DNA of 64,000 bases from positions 1,674,001 through 1,738,000 of the forward strand of contig NZ_PJMQ01000001.1 of the NCBI RefSeq assembly GCF_002846335.1. The letters run 5' to 3'. Made by a program: the position numbers and the translations under genes. Below the pieces are notes generated by a model. That model saw only the letters and a list, made by a program, of their open reading frames with translations. It ran no database searches and had not been told where the DNA came from. Shown here piece by piece: positions 47,300 through 56,804 of the stretch. Each line of letters opens with the position of its first letter. Positions within the stretch are counted from its first letter, which is position 1. Source of the stretch: Janthinobacterium sp. 61 (GTDB taxonomy: Bacteria; Pseudomonadota; Gammaproteobacteria; Burkholderiales; Burkholderiaceae_D).

Positions 47300-48973
47300 A
47301 TGAGTACACTTGTAGAGCTGGCAACACAGGAAATGACGGCAGCCATTGACGCCTGGTTCGATGAGCGCCTGCAGCGCACCGACCTGGAGCAATCCGTCAA
47401 GCGCACGACCTTGCAAGCGGGCATCTTCAATGACTTGATGCTCGACTACAAGCCAGGGCGCGCGATCGCCGACGATCTCGACCTGGGTTTCGATGACGAC
47501 GACGCGCGCCCCAGGACGCCGGCCCGCCTTGACGATGCGCAAATACGCGAGGCTGTCGCGCCACAACTGACGGCGCTGGTGCAAGCCCGCCTGGCGCCGC
47601 TGGTGGACACGCCGATGATCGACTATCGTTTCACCTGCCGCAGCAAGTTCCAGACGGCGCAGGGCATGCTGCACCTGACGTTGCTGGAATACGTCAACGA
47701 GGATAAACGCCAGGCCTTGCTGGAAAACATACACGCGTACATTGAGCAAAAGCTCACGCATGGCAAGCATCCGACGAAGCCGCTGGAAACGTTCTTCCTG
47801 GCGCGCCACCTGCTCGACCCGCAACTGTTCCCGCAGCTCGACGTGGCCTGGAGCATCGCCCAATACGAACGCATCCAGGCCTTGAGCAAGACCCAGCCGG
47901 AGGCTCTGGCCAAGCACCGTGCCGACATCATCCGCGCCATCACGCAATGGGCGGAAAACGTTTTCCTCCCGCAATTTTATGACAGCGCGCTATCCGCCTA
48001 CCGCGCCACGGAATACACCTTGAAAACGGGTGCGGCGCCCGATGCACAGGCGCTGCAGCCGATCGACCTGCTGCTGTATGGCGCCGTCATGATCCTGCGC
48101 CACGAACCGAGCTACGCCAAATCCAGGGGCCTCAAATTCCTGGACATCGCGCGCGAACTGGGCAGCGAACGGGCCGTGCGCATGCTCAAGGAGGGCAGCG
48201 GCACCTTCCCCGATGCCGACATCCACCTGAAAAATGCGCTGCTGGAATGCCGTGCCAACGATGTGTTTGCCACCATCAGCATCAATATCGCCAGGGAAGA
48301 GGAAGACGCGTATGCGCAGACGCTGGCATTCATCACGCATTTGCTGCAAAACGGTTTCCCGAAAAGCTACCAGATCAAGCTCAAGTCCAAGGTGAAGGAA
48401 TATCTTCCCTTGAAAGGCCTGGCCAGGTCCGATACGCACCGCTTCTTTGCCAACGCCCTCGCCTATGCATCCCTGCGGCCGCAACTGGAAGCGTATGCGC
48501 GCGCGGCCATCGAAGAATTCGAGTTCTATGCCGACACGGAAGGCGAAAAGAACTGCATGCCCGGCAGCTATGCCACGTTTGGCCTGGGCCTGCTCGACGT
48601 GCGCTATTTCCCCCTGGTGCAGCACTACATGGCCAACGTCGACGAAGAGCACCAGTCCGTACAGGATCAGTTCACGGCCGCCTTTGCCGAGCGACATGGC
48701 GTCACGGGCGACTCCATTGCCGTGCTGGCGGCGTGCCTGCGCGCATGCACGGATAACGCAAAAGTCAGGATCCAGGCAGAACTGGAAGAGGTGGAGAAAC
48801 TGGAGCTGTTCTGCCAGCAACTGCAGGGGCTGGAAGGCTATCTGGTGGAGCACATGCTGTATCCGGTCTGGGGCAAGCTGGAAAAACTGGCGGCCTTGGC
48901 GCGCAAGGCGGAAGGCCGGCGCAAGGAGCTGTTGCTGGGCTTGCTGGCAGCGGCGAGCAAGGCGCACACCTAA
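47300..48973 (+). CDS. large cytoplasmic protein of unknown function (possibly DUF6138)
   Basis: 557 residues, helical, without signal peptide or catalytic motif that I know. Features: FETWF-like start (TAAIDAWFDERLQRTDLEQS), ARHLLDPQLFPQLDVAWSI, LLLYGAVMILRHEPSYAKS, a region with LKNALLECRANDVFATISIN, and YATFGLGLLDVRYFPLVQHY. It might belong to DUF6138; a profile search would tell. ATG at 47300 is preferred over GTG at 47258. Confidence 0.65.
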   Translation: MSTLVELATQEMTAAIDAWFDERLQRTDLEQSVKRTTLQAGIFNDLMLDYKPGRAIADDLDLGFDDDDARPRTPARLDDAQIREAVAPQLTALVQARLAPLVDTPMIDYRFTCRSKFQTAQGMLHLTLLEYVNEDKRQALLENIHAYIEQKLTHGKHPTKPLETFFLARHLLDPQLFPQLDVAWSIAQYERIQALSKTQPEALAKHRADIIRAITQWAENVFLPQFYDSALSAYRATEYTLKTGAAPDAQALQPIDLLLYGAVMILRHEPSYAKSRGLKFLDIARELGSERAVRMLKEGSGTFPDADIHLKNALLECRANDVFATISINIAREEEDAYAQTLAFITHLLQNGFPKSYQIKLKSKVKEYLPLKGLARSDTHRFFANALAYASLRPQLEAYARAAIEEFEFYADTEGEKNCMPGSYATFGLGLLDVRYFPLVQHYMANVDEEHQSVQDQFTAAFAERHGVTGDSIAVLAACLRACTDNAKVRIQAELEEVEKLELFCQQLQGLEGYLVEHMLYPVWGKLEKLAALARKAEGRRKELLLGLLAAASKAHT

Positions 48974-49070
48974 AGTGCGCAACGTTATGACTTTCGCCAT
49001 ATATAATGCGCGCGCCAGAGTTGCTGTAAAGCATCTTTTGGCGCCTGACATTGAATCGTGGAGAAAATAC

Positions 49071-49751
49071 ATGCACAAGCAATTCCCTGCCGCCAGACTG
49101 CTGGCCGCCACCTTCGCCGCTGCACTGATGCAGCCCGCCATCGCCGCCGAAGCACCAGCCGTGGAGCTGGCACCGGTCGAGGTGGCCAATCTGTATATCA
49201 AGACCATCATCAACCACGATGAAGCCAGCGTCGCCAAGCTCAACGCCTACCTGCGCCCCACCCGCCTTGCGGGCCAACAGAGCGCCGAATACGCTTCGTA
49301 CAGCGGCTTGAAGGAAACGGACGCCAAGTTTCCAAAGGAAACCGGCAAGCTGATCGCCGACCTGTTCCCCGCCACCATGCGCGCAGCCGTGACGCCGGCG
49401 GCCGAACTGCTGGCCGCCAATGTCATCGCCGCCAAGAATGGCGCCGCCTGCCAGGCCATCAAGGCAGATCCGGTGACGGTGGAAAACGGCATGCAGACGG
49501 CTGCCGTCAGCTTCGAATGCCAGGTCGTCAAGGTGCCCGTGGCATGGGCGGCTGCGGCCCAGCAACTGGCGAAGAGCAGCTGCAAGGTCGAGCAATGCAC
49601 GGCCGGCCTGCAAAAGATCGCCGCCACCTACACCAGCACACCGAAGCAGACCTGGCGCGCCGTGTTTGCCGTCAGCCGCGAAAAGAACTCGGAAGCCTGG
49701 CGCAACGATTTCGCGCGCGAAACCTTCGATGAAATCTGGGAATACCTGTAA
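49071..49751 (+). CDS. exported protein of unknown function
   Basis: 226 residues: signal peptide (MHKQFPAARLLAATFAAALM, cleavage near AIAAEA), then a helical protein with four cysteines that could form two disulfides (about residues 129, 145, 169 and 174). No family recognised. GGAG eight bases before the ATG decides the start; the frame is open far upstream inside the preceding gene, but only as a shadow. A TATAAT -10 box lies at 49002-49007. Confidence 0.65.
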   Translation: MHKQFPAARLLAATFAAALMQPAIAAEAPAVELAPVEVANLYIKTIINHDEASVAKLNAYLRPTRLAGQQSAEYASYSGLKETDAKFPKETGKLIADLFPATMRAAVTPAAELLAANVIAAKNGAACQAIKADPVTVENGMQTAAVSFECQVVKVPVAWAAAAQQLAKSSCKVEQCTAGLQKIAATYTSTPKQTWRAVFAVSREKNSEAWRNDFARETFDEIWEYL

Positions 49752-49776
49752 TCCTGGCGTCGTTTAGAATGACTGG

Positions 49777-50103
49777 ATGAACAAATTCACTCCGGCACCA
49801 CAGCCCGCAGGTCTGGCCTTGCTGCGCCTGCTCGACCCCGACCATGTGGAAGGCGCGGTGGCCAAGCAGGCGCTGGCGCAAGACTTGCCTGCCCTGCACG
49901 GCAAGCAATTGCTGGCGCTGCTGCGCCGGCTGCGCGCCGCGCAATCCAACCAGCAGAATTATGCAGGCGCCAGTCCAGCGCAAGCCGAGCAGCAGTTCGG
50001 CGCCGCCATCGCCGCCGTCAAGGCGGAGCTGGCCACGCGCCCGCACATTCTCAACAAGCAAGAATCCAGGGCGCTGCGCCAGGCGGCGGCAAAAAAGCGT
50101 TGA
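49777..50103 (+). CDS. small basic protein of unknown function
   Basis: 108 residues, alpha-helical, ending in a basic tail (ALRQAAAKKR). No family recognised. It follows the previous gene by 25 bases and could be co-transcribed. Its coding status rests on codon usage and position only. Confidence 0.5.
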   Translation: MNKFTPAPQPAGLALLRLLDPDHVEGAVAKQALAQDLPALHGKQLLALLRRLRAAQSNQQNYAGASPAQAEQQFGAAIAAVKAELATRPHILNKQESRALRQAAAKKR

Positions 50104-50218
50104 TCGAGGCGCAAGCCGGCTGCCAGCAATGCCATCCCTTGGCCAAACGTGAGGGCAAGCACGCCTGGCCCCTCCTATAATCGGAAGATCTCCTGTTTCC
50201 GCTATTGAAAGGCGCCCC

Positions 50219-50860
50219 ATGTCAACACGATTTTCCCGTCACGTAGCCGGCTGCGCCATCCTTGCTGTCTCCGGCCTGGCCGCCATGCAGGCGGCCCATG
50301 CCCTGGAGACGGGCCCCATCGACGCGCGCGCCGTGTGGCAGGAACGTTCGTTGTCGGCCTGCCGCAGCGAGCAATCGCACAGCGCGCCCGACGTCTGCCT
50401 GCTGCGCACCATGCAGCGCTCCGGCGCGCGCCCGCAAGCCCTCGCCGCCGCCAGGATGCTGGTCAAGGCGAACAAGGCGGGCTTCATCTCCGCCTGGCGC
50501 CCGCTGGGCAAGGCGGCCCTGGCCACCGTCACCTATCCTTTCCGCGCCAACACGAATGAAGGCAGCTTGCTGATCGGCAGCGATGGCGCCGCCATCGACG
50601 TCGACGAGGACACCGTGCGCGAGGAAGACCGCGCCACACCGGCCTGGCGCGCGTTTGCCGCCGCCCACCCGGACGCCGTGCCGTTTGCCCCCGCCGATTT
50701 TGTCGGCAGCACGGCCACCGACGATGGCGGCCAGCGCCTGCTGTTTTCCACGCCCCTGAAGAGCTGCCATGCCTGCGCCGACGATGGGGCCCTGCTGATC
50801 GCCTATACGGTGGACAAGGCCGGTATCGTGCGCGAACGGGAAATCTTGACGATCAAGTAA
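50219..50860 (+). CDS. exported protein of unknown function
   Basis: 213 residues with a signal peptide (about 1-28, ending AAHA). The rest contains two cysteine pairs (SACRSEQ...DVCLL and SCHACADDG), and a C-terminal beta part (LLIAYTVDKAGIVRERE). Possibly a periplasmic protein with disulfides. Not recognised. Confidence 0.6.
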   Translation: MSTRFSRHVAGCAILAVSGLAAMQAAHALETGPIDARAVWQERSLSACRSEQSHSAPDVCLLRTMQRSGARPQALAAARMLVKANKAGFISAWRPLGKAALATVTYPFRANTNEGSLLIGSDGAAIDVDEDTVREEDRATPAWRAFAAAHPDAVPFAPADFVGSTATDDGGQRLLFSTPLKSCHACADDGALLIAYTVDKAGIVREREILTIK

Positions 50861-50945
50861 GACTGCATAAAAGTTAAGATAAAATTGCTTGATGGAATGT
50901 CTATACGCGTACATGCCATCTATCCACTACTTATCACGGGAAAAC

Positions 50946-51806
50946 ATGCGCCGCTCTCGCCTTGCACTGCACTTCACTGCCGCCCTGCTGCTGTCCAGCT
51001 CCTTCCCTCTCGCCATTGCGGCGCCCACCGCTACCGCCAGCGCGGCCACACCGCTCGTCATTGGCGAAACTTTCAGCATCGATTCGCAGGCGCTGAAGGA
51101 AAAGCGCCACATCAATGTGTACCTGGCGCGCGCCTGGGATACGCCGCCCGACGCGCCATTGCCCGTGCTGTACATGCCGGACGGCGGCGTGGCCGAAGAC
51201 TTTTTACACGTCGCCGGCTTGCTGCAAGTATCGGTAGCCAACGGCACCATGCGTCCCTTCATGCTGGTCGGCATGCAAAACACGCAGCGCCGGCGCGACC
51301 TGACGGGGCCAACGGACAATGCGGAAGACCGCAAAATCGCCCCCGTGGTGGGTGGCGCGTCCGCTTACCGGGCCTTCATCCGCGATGAACTGATGCCGGA
51401 AGTCAAACGGCGCTACCGCACGACAGGCGAAACGGCCATCGTCGGCGAGTCGCTGGCGGGCCTGTTCGTGGTGGAAACGTATTTACTGGAACCGCAACTG
51501 TTCGACCATTACCTGGCGTTCGATCCCAGCCTGTGGTGGAACCATGGCGCACTGCCGCGCCAGGCGGCGGCCCTGCTGGCCAAGGGCAAGCCAGGCAAGC
51601 ACAGCCTGTACCTGGCATCCAGCAGCGAAGCGGGCATCGCCGTCGAAGTGCAGCGCCTGTCGCAAGTGCTGGAAAAACAGGCGCCGCCCGGCTTGCAATG
51701 GCATCTGGAAAAGATGCCGGAAGAAAGTCATGGCACGATCTATCACCCGGCCGCGCTGAAGGCTTTCCGCGCCGTCTTCAAGCCGCAAGTAGCGGCCAAG
51801 CCGTAA
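50946..51806 (+). CDS. exported esterase, EstD/enterochelin-esterase-like fold
   Basis: 286 residues: signal peptide (MRRSRLALHFTAALLLSSSF and on) and an alpha/beta hydrolase of the putative esterase family. VLYMPDGGVAEDFLHVAGLL is the oxyanion region, IVGESLAGLFVVETY holds the nucleophile serine (GESLAG), and ESHGTIYHPA the histidine. Relatives cleave siderophore esters or S-formylglutathione; the substrate is unknown. GGGAAAA lies before the ATG at 50946. Confidence 0.8.
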   Translation: MRRSRLALHFTAALLLSSSFPLAIAAPTATASAATPLVIGETFSIDSQALKEKRHINVYLARAWDTPPDAPLPVLYMPDGGVAEDFLHVAGLLQVSVANGTMRPFMLVGMQNTQRRRDLTGPTDNAEDRKIAPVVGGASAYRAFIRDELMPEVKRRYRTTGETAIVGESLAGLFVVETYLLEPQLFDHYLAFDPSLWWNHGALPRQAAALLAKGKPGKHSLYLASSSEAGIAVEVQRLSQVLEKQAPPGLQWHLEKMPEESHGTIYHPAALKAFRAVFKPQVAAKP

Positions 51807-51897
51807 ACATGGACAAACTGTAATCTGGCGCAGGGCCTGCCCGCCGTCACTGGCGGGTAAAATCGTCGGCCCCTCCCCCGCCTGAGTCCCGATACCC

Positions 51898-52752
51898 ATG
51901 AGCTTTTTGCAATTGTTTATTCTTTCCATCGTCCAGGGCTTCGCCGAACTGCTGCCCGTCTCCAGTTCCGCCCACGTCATCATGGCGGAAAAATGGATGG
52001 GCCTGGACCCCACGTCACCGGAGCTGACCATGCTGCTGGTGATGCTGCACACGGGCACGATGTTCGCCGTCATCGTGTATTTCTGGAAATCCTGGCGCGC
52101 CACGTATTTCAGCTCGGCCGCCGCCTTCCGCAGCAATGTGCTGCTGCTTGTCGCCGCCACCGCCCTGACGGGCATGGTCGGCTTCGGCTTGCTGAAGGGC
52201 ATTACCCACATCATGAGCAAGGATGCGCCTGGCTTTGAAATCGAGCACCTGTTCGGCAACGCGAAACTGATGGCTGCCGCGCTGGCCGCTGCCGGCGTGC
52301 TGATCATCGTCTCCTCGCGCCAGCAAGCGCGCCAGCATGGCAGCTTATCCTTCGGCAAGGCCATGGTGATCGGCGCCGTGCAAGGCCTGTGCCTGCCCTT
52401 CCGGGGATTTTCCCGTTCGGGCGCCACCATTTCCGCCGGCATCGCCATGGGCGTGCCGCAACGCCGCGCAGAAGAATTCAGCTTTGCCCTGGCTGTGGTG
52501 CTGACGCCAGCCGTGCTGATCAAGGAAGGCTGGCGCTTTTACCAGGCCGTGGCAAATGGCAGCCTGGACCATCTGGAACACGGTAACAGCCTGATGCGCC
52601 TGCTCGGCCCCAGCCTGCTGGGCATGCTGCTATCCTTTCTGGCCGGCTTGCTGGCGCTGCGCTGGCTGTCTCGCTGGCTGGAACAGGGCCGCTGGCATTT
52701 CTTTGGCGCCTATTGCCTGTTTGCCGCCTTGGTGGTGCTGTACGTAGGGTAA
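51898..52752 (+). CDS. uppP: undecaprenyl-diphosphate phosphatase UppP (BacA)
   Basis: 284 residues, seven or eight membrane segments. UppP recycles the lipid carrier for cell-wall synthesis by removing a phosphate. Its two signature regions are visible: GFAELLPVSSSAHVIMA near the N-terminus and FRGFSRSGATISAGIAMG in the middle. The gene is followed by mntP 60 bases downstream. Confidence 0.92.
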   Translation: MSFLQLFILSIVQGFAELLPVSSSAHVIMAEKWMGLDPTSPELTMLLVMLHTGTMFAVIVYFWKSWRATYFSSAAAFRSNVLLLVAATALTGMVGFGLLKGITHIMSKDAPGFEIEHLFGNAKLMAAALAAAGVLIIVSSRQQARQHGSLSFGKAMVIGAVQGLCLPFRGFSRSGATISAGIAMGVPQRRAEEFSFALAVVLTPAVLIKEGWRFYQAVANGSLDHLEHGNSLMRLLGPSLLGMLLSFLAGLLALRWLSRWLEQGRWHFFGAYCLFAALVVLYVG

Positions 52753-52812
52753 AATTGCCGGGTTTGTAATTTGCAACTCACCATCCCAGCCAGGTTTTAC
52801 CGAAAGCCAACG

Positions 52813-53382
52813 ATGAATTTCGCCGCCACCGCCGCCCTCTCCCTTGCCATGTCCACCGATGCCTTCGCGGCCGCCGTGGGCAAGGGCGCCGCCCTGCACA
52901 AGCCGCAATGGCGCGAGGCGCTGCGCACTGGCCTGATCTTTGGCGTCATCGAAGCCATCACGCCCGTCATCGGCTGGGCCCTGGGCAGCGTGGCCGCACC
53001 CTATGTGGAAGCGTGGGACCACTGGATCGCCTTCAGCCTGCTGGGCATCATCGGCCTGTTGATGATACGCAATGCCCTCTCCGACGCCGACGAGGACGAA
53101 GCGCCGGCCCAGTCGCACTCGTTCTGGGTGCTGGCTGTTACCGGCCTGGCCACCAGCATCGATGCGATGGTGGTAGGCGCGGGCCTGGCCTTGCTGGGCG
53201 CCAACATTGTCGTCACGGCCGCCGCCATCGGCTTTTCCACCTTCGTCATGGTCACCCTGGGCGTGATGCTGGGCCGCGTGCTGGGCACGGTGGCGGGCCG
53301 GCGCGCCGAACTGGTGGGTGGCCTGGTGCTGATCATCATCGGCTGCGTGATTTTATACGAGCATATCGGCCATCCGGCCTGA
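52813..53382 (+). CDS. mntP: manganese efflux pump MntP
   Basis: 189 residues with six membrane segments in two similar halves. The conserved aspartates are in [18 protein letters not shown] and in [17 protein letters not shown]. It exports Mn(II). The ATG at 52813 fits the family; 14 extra residues from 52771 are unlikely. The short space to uppP leaves no room for a manganese riboswitch. Confidence 0.92.
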   Translation: MNFAATAALSLAMSTDAFAAAVGKGAALHKPQWREALRTGLIFGVIEAITPVIGWALGSVAAPYVEAWDHWIAFSLLGIIGLLMIRNALSDADEDEAPAQSHSFWVLAVTGLATSIDAMVVGAGLALLGANIVVTAAAIGFSTFVMVTLGVMLGRVLGTVAGRRAELVGGLVLIIIGCVILYEHIGHPA

Positions 53383-53488
53383 CGATGGGCCGACCAACGG
53401 GCGCGCACGACATACGTGCGGGCATGGACGACGGCGCGCTTTGTGCTACATTCATTACTCTGCATTTATGTCTCGCAAGGTGACCATC

Positions 53489-53695
53489 ATGGAAACTCTG
53501 GAGCTTATTTTTGCCTCGCTGGTGCGCGAAACGGCCGAGTCAATACGCGAGCACCACGTCCCTTTCGCCATCAGACAGGACGAGCGCGCCTATTTCGAGT
53601 GGATGGACGGGCACCCGATCAATGGCTATATCCAGGAAGCGTATCGGGAGATCGAGGAAACGGCCCAGCAGATCCGCGCCATTCGCGCTGGGTGA
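53489..53695 (+). CDS. small protein of unknown function
   Basis: 68 residues, helical and charged (METLELIFASLVRETAESIR and on). AAGGTGA six bases before the ATG at 53489 supports the start. Not recognised. Confidence 0.5.
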   Translation: METLELIFASLVRETAESIREHHVPFAIRQDERAYFEWMDGHPINGYIQEAYREIEETAQQIRAIRAG

Positions 53696-53921
53696 GGACG
53701 GCTGGCCAGATCGGCTGCGCGGAGCACCTTGCGGCTGGCGATGCTCACCGTACTTTTAATACACTTCTCAGCCTCAAATCAGCGCCGCTCGCTACGCTTG
53801 CGACTGGCGTCGATGCGCTAGTTGAACCCTGGCTGACAGTATTGATGCAAATCAAAGACTCGACCGTTCGATGCGCGTAAAAAGGTCTGGGCCACGACAA
53901 ACAGGTCTGGAGGCGGGAGAT

Positions 53922-54227
53922 ATGGATCAGCTACAAAAACACCAGATCAGCGGCTATGAATTTCATGTGGCGGGGGCGCTGGAGAAGGATGGGCGCTATC
54001 GGGGCATGATTTTGATCAGCAAGCGCGGCGATACGCTGCAGGTGTATGCCAAGCCCGTGCTGATTGAAACGTCCAGCAGCTTCAAGTCCGTGCATGCAGC
54101 CCTGATCGAGGCATCGGCGTACGCCCAGGAACTCATCTATAGCGGCGCCATCACGGCGCTGCTGCCCGCCGATGCGCCGGCCGGCGGCAAGCAGGCCCAA
54201 CAGCCGCCCGACCTGGTCGGCAATTAA
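53922..54227 (+). CDS. small conserved protein of unknown function
   Basis: 101 residues without signal peptide. Two beta strands around ISGYEFHVAGALEKDGRYRG and MILISKRGDTLQVYAKPV, then a helix and a proline/alanine-rich end. Not recognised. ATG at 53922 has GGGAG close by. Confidence 0.55.
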   Translation: MDQLQKHQISGYEFHVAGALEKDGRYRGMILISKRGDTLQVYAKPVLIETSSSFKSVHAALIEASAYAQELIYSGAITALLPADAPAGGKQAQQPPDLVGN

Positions 54228-54283
54228 CGCGGCGCAAGGAGCGGCGCGTATAATCGCGTTCCCCTTGCTAAGAGTGCTTCACC

Positions 54284-54526
54284 ATGGAATTTGTAAATTT
54301 GCCGCTGGTCTTCCTGGTCGGCTGCGCGCTGATCGCCTTGCTGGCCAAGAAGAATGGCTACTCGTGGTACCTGTTTTTCTTCGCGATTGCCGTGCCTGCG
54401 CCCCTGTTGCTGCTGGCCTTGCCGCATATGCTGGGCGTGGAGACCGCTTCGCTGACCTCCGTACGTCTGGGCGCGGCCCTGCTATTCCCGATTGCAGGCC
54501 TGTTGCTGGCCCTGCGCAAGCGCTAA
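54284..54526 (+). CDS. small membrane protein
   Basis: 80 residues with three hydrophobic stretches (LVFLVGCALIALLAKK, YLFFFAIAVPAPLLLLALP, LGAALLFPIAGLLLAL) and a basic C-terminus. Function unknown. Confidence 0.6.
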   Translation: MEFVNLPLVFLVGCALIALLAKKNGYSWYLFFFAIAVPAPLLLLALPHMLGVETASLTSVRLGAALLFPIAGLLLALRKR

Positions 54527-54533
54527 AGCCGTT

Positions 54534-54755
54534 TCAGCGTACCGGCACGCCATCGGCGAGGCTCCAGCCCATCGACAGAGCCACTTGCTGCGCCTCTTTT
54601 TCATTGCTGCAATCGTCATAGTCGCAGGTGTCCGCATACGCGCCGCACGCCTGGTTCTGGCTGACATACGAACCGACCCAGCGGCCATCGCGGCGCTGGC
54701 TGGCCGTGGCGCTGATGGTAAAACCTTTGTGGATGGTGGGATTTTCAAACGACAT
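54534..54755 (-). CDS. small conserved protein of unknown function
   Basis: 73 residues: MSFENPTIHKGFTISATASQ, then three cysteines (QACGAYADTCDYDDCSNEKE). A strong GGAGG four bases before the ATG at 54755 decides the start; a longer frame to 55097 exists but overlaps the divergent SRAP gene. Convergent with the small membrane protein. Confidence 0.6.
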   Translation of the reverse strand: MSFENPTIHKGFTISATASQRRDGRWVGSYVSQNQACGAYADTCDYDDCSNEKEAQQVALSMGWSLADGVPVR

Positions 54756-54898
54756 GATTCCTCCGATGCTAAAAGCGTCAGCCATCTGACTGGCCTCCAC
54801 TGTGCGCCACATCCCGCCCGCAGTCTGTACGTTGGCCCACACCCACGCCAGGCGCGCGCCAGCCCGCGTGCGCCATGGCGATCGGGTATGATTTCGCC

Positions 54899-55615
54899 AT
54901 GTGTGGACGATTCGATCAAAATGACACGGCGCGCGTGCTGGCGTCTTCCTTCGGCTGGACCGACGCGGTGTTCGACAGCGAGGCTGAGCCGCACCTGAAC
55001 GTCTCGCCCGGCACCTACCGGCCCGTGATGCATGTCGAGGACGGCGTGCAGCGGGTCGACGACGTCTTCTGGGGTTACCGCCCGGCCTGGGCCGCACAGG
55101 CCGTGCCCGCGCCCGGCAAGAAAAAAATCCCCATCGCCATCAATGCGCGCCTGGAAAAACTCGCTGGTGCCTACTGGAAACCCTTGCTGCGTGCAGGGCG
55201 CGGTATCGTCTGTGTGTCGGGCTGGTACGAATGGACGGGAGAAAAAGGCAGCAAACAGCCCTGGCACATCCACCGCCGCGACCGAGCGCCACTGTTCCTG
55301 CTGGCGCTGGCCCATTTCGGCCCCTGGAAGTTCAGCCGCGAGGACGCAGGTTTCGTGCTGGTGACGGCCGACAGCCTCGGTGGCATGGTCGACATCCACG
55401 ACCGCCGACCCGTCGCCGTCAGCCGGGAAGACGCGCACCGCTGGCTCGAGCCGGCGCTCATTCCCGAGCAAGCACTGCACTTGGCACGCAGCTGCATGCT
55501 CGATACGGCGTTATTCGAATGGCATGCTGTGGATAATCCGCTCGTGCCCGCTGCCAGGGCCAAGGCGCCGCCAGCGGCTGCGGCGCAAGGCGCGTTTGAC
55601 TGGGGAACGGATTAA
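54899..55615 (+). CDS. yedK: SRAP domain protein (YedK/HMCES family)
   Basis: 238 residues starting MCGRFDQNDTA; after loss of the methionine the cysteine becomes residue 1 and forms a thiazolidine cross-link with abasic sites in single-stranded DNA. Other family parts: LNVSPGTYRPVM, FWGYRPAW, INARLEKL, VSGWYEWTG (with the active-site Glu) and DIHDRRPVAVSREDAHRWLE. It protects abasic sites at replication forks. ATG at 54899 is required to put Cys at position 2. A second, dead SRAP gene is found in the island at 23.5 kb. Confidence 0.92.
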   Translation: MCGRFDQNDTARVLASSFGWTDAVFDSEAEPHLNVSPGTYRPVMHVEDGVQRVDDVFWGYRPAWAAQAVPAPGKKKIPIAINARLEKLAGAYWKPLLRAGRGIVCVSGWYEWTGEKGSKQPWHIHRRDRAPLFLLALAHFGPWKFSREDAGFVLVTADSLGGMVDIHDRRPVAVSREDAHRWLEPALIPEQALHLARSCMLDTALFEWHAVDNPLVPAARAKAPPAAAAQGAFDWGTD

Positions 55616-56790
55616 GGCAGGCGCGCCAGCCTGCGCCACAGCGCCTCCATCGGTCCCTGGCGGAAGTATTGCAGCCAGTAACGGCTGAACAGCACCTGCC
55701 CCGCCATGATCACTACCGCCAGTCCCAGCATCTCGGCGGGACGCAAACGGGCGCCCCATCCCAGGCCCGGTCCCTGCAGCAGCCAGGTACCGATCAAGGA
55801 TTGCAGCAAATAATTGCTCAGCGCCATGCGTCCCACGGGCGCCAGCCACGCGCCCAGCCAGCGCAGCATGAAGGGGCCGGCCAGCATCAGCGCCGCCACA
55901 TAGCCGGCCGCCAGCACAGGGCCACCCGCGAACAGGCCCACTTCGAACAGGGCCGTATCGAAAACGGTTTGATACGGATCAGCCACTTGCCACGCGATGG
56001 CGCCCGCCGCCAGCAGGCTGAACGGCAAACCCACGCCCAGTCCGACGGCACACACGCGGCGCCACAGGCGCTGGTGGCGCTGCGGCTGCGTCAGCCAACC
56101 GAAACGCACGGACAAGATGCCCAGCAAGAACAGCACGATAATATGCGGCAGCATGACAGCGGCGTACAGCAAGGAGACGAGAAAATCGTTGGCGCGCAGC
56201 CTGGCCACGGCCCACGCGCCACCTTGCGTGTAGATGGCATAGCGGTCCGCAAAGTCTTGCAGGTCGCGCGCGATATCCGGCGCGCCGCCCTGCTGGCCCA
56301 CGGGAATCAACAGGCACAGGAATAGCAGGAAGCCGGCGGCCACCAGCCAGGCGCGGTTGCGCACGCGGCTGAGCCTGACTGACGCCAGCGGCAGGATCAG
56401 CATGCCGGCGACGGCATACGAAGTCAGCACGTCGCCGCTCCAGATGCAGAAACCGTGCAGCAGGCCGAATGCCAGCAGCCAGCGCAAACGGCGTCGATAA
56501 GCTGTTTGCGCCGCCTCCCAGCTGCCCAGCTGGCGTTTCAGGGAACGCGTCTGCAGGGCAAAGCCGGCGCCAAACAAAAAGGCAAAGATGGGATAAAACT
56601 TGAATTGCGCCAGCGCCGCCACCGCGAAGATGGTGAGCTGGTCCAGCACGGGCGGCTGCGCCGGCAAGGTGCCGTAGCGCAAGGAAATCGTGCCCCAGGC
56701 AAAGCCCCAGATATTCACCAGCAAGATGCCAAACACGGCGATGCCGCGCAGCACATCGAGCTGCAGCAACCTGCCGGGCTTGGCGGTCAC
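55612..56790 (-). CDS. DUF418 membrane protein (YeiB-like)
   Basis: 392 residues with about ten membrane segments. It opens LQLDVLRGIAVFGILLVNIW (the RG(I/F)A-x-(L/F)GI pattern of the YeiB family) and has the DUF418 domain in the second half (LMLAGPFMLRWLGAWLAPVG, RMALSNYLLQSLIGTWLLQG). Start codon is GTG. Function of the family is unknown; some members belong to acyltransferase-like folds. It converges with the SRAP gene (4-base overlap). Confidence 0.85.
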   Translation of the reverse strand: MTAKPGRLLQLDVLRGIAVFGILLVNIWGFAWGTISLRYGTLPAQPPVLDQLTIFAVAALAQFKFYPIFAFLFGAGFALQTRSLKRQLGSWEAAQTAYRRRLRWLLAFGLLHGFCIWSGDVLTSYAVAGMLILPLASVRLSRVRNRAWLVAAGFLLFLCLLIPVGQQGGAPDIARDLQDFADRYAIYTQGGAWAVARLRANDFLVSLLYAAVMLPHIIVLFLLGILSVRFGWLTQPQRHQRLWRRVCAVGLGVGLPFSLLAAGAIAWQVADPYQTVFDTALFEVGLFAGGPVLAAGYVAALMLAGPFMLRWLGAWLAPVGRMALSNYLLQSLIGTWLLQGPGLGWGARLRPAEMLGLAVVIMAGQVLFSRYWLQYFRQGPMEALWRRLARLP

Positions 56791-56804
56791 GGCGCTGAGG
56801 GCGT

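Noticed and set aside
48447..49070. N-terminal extension of the exported protein at 49071
   Set aside because: It runs inside the preceding gene in another frame; the real start has a ribosome site and signal peptide.
52740..52812. yybP-ykoY manganese riboswitch before mntP
   Set aside because: Only 60 bases lie between uppP and mntP and none of the conserved elements is visible.
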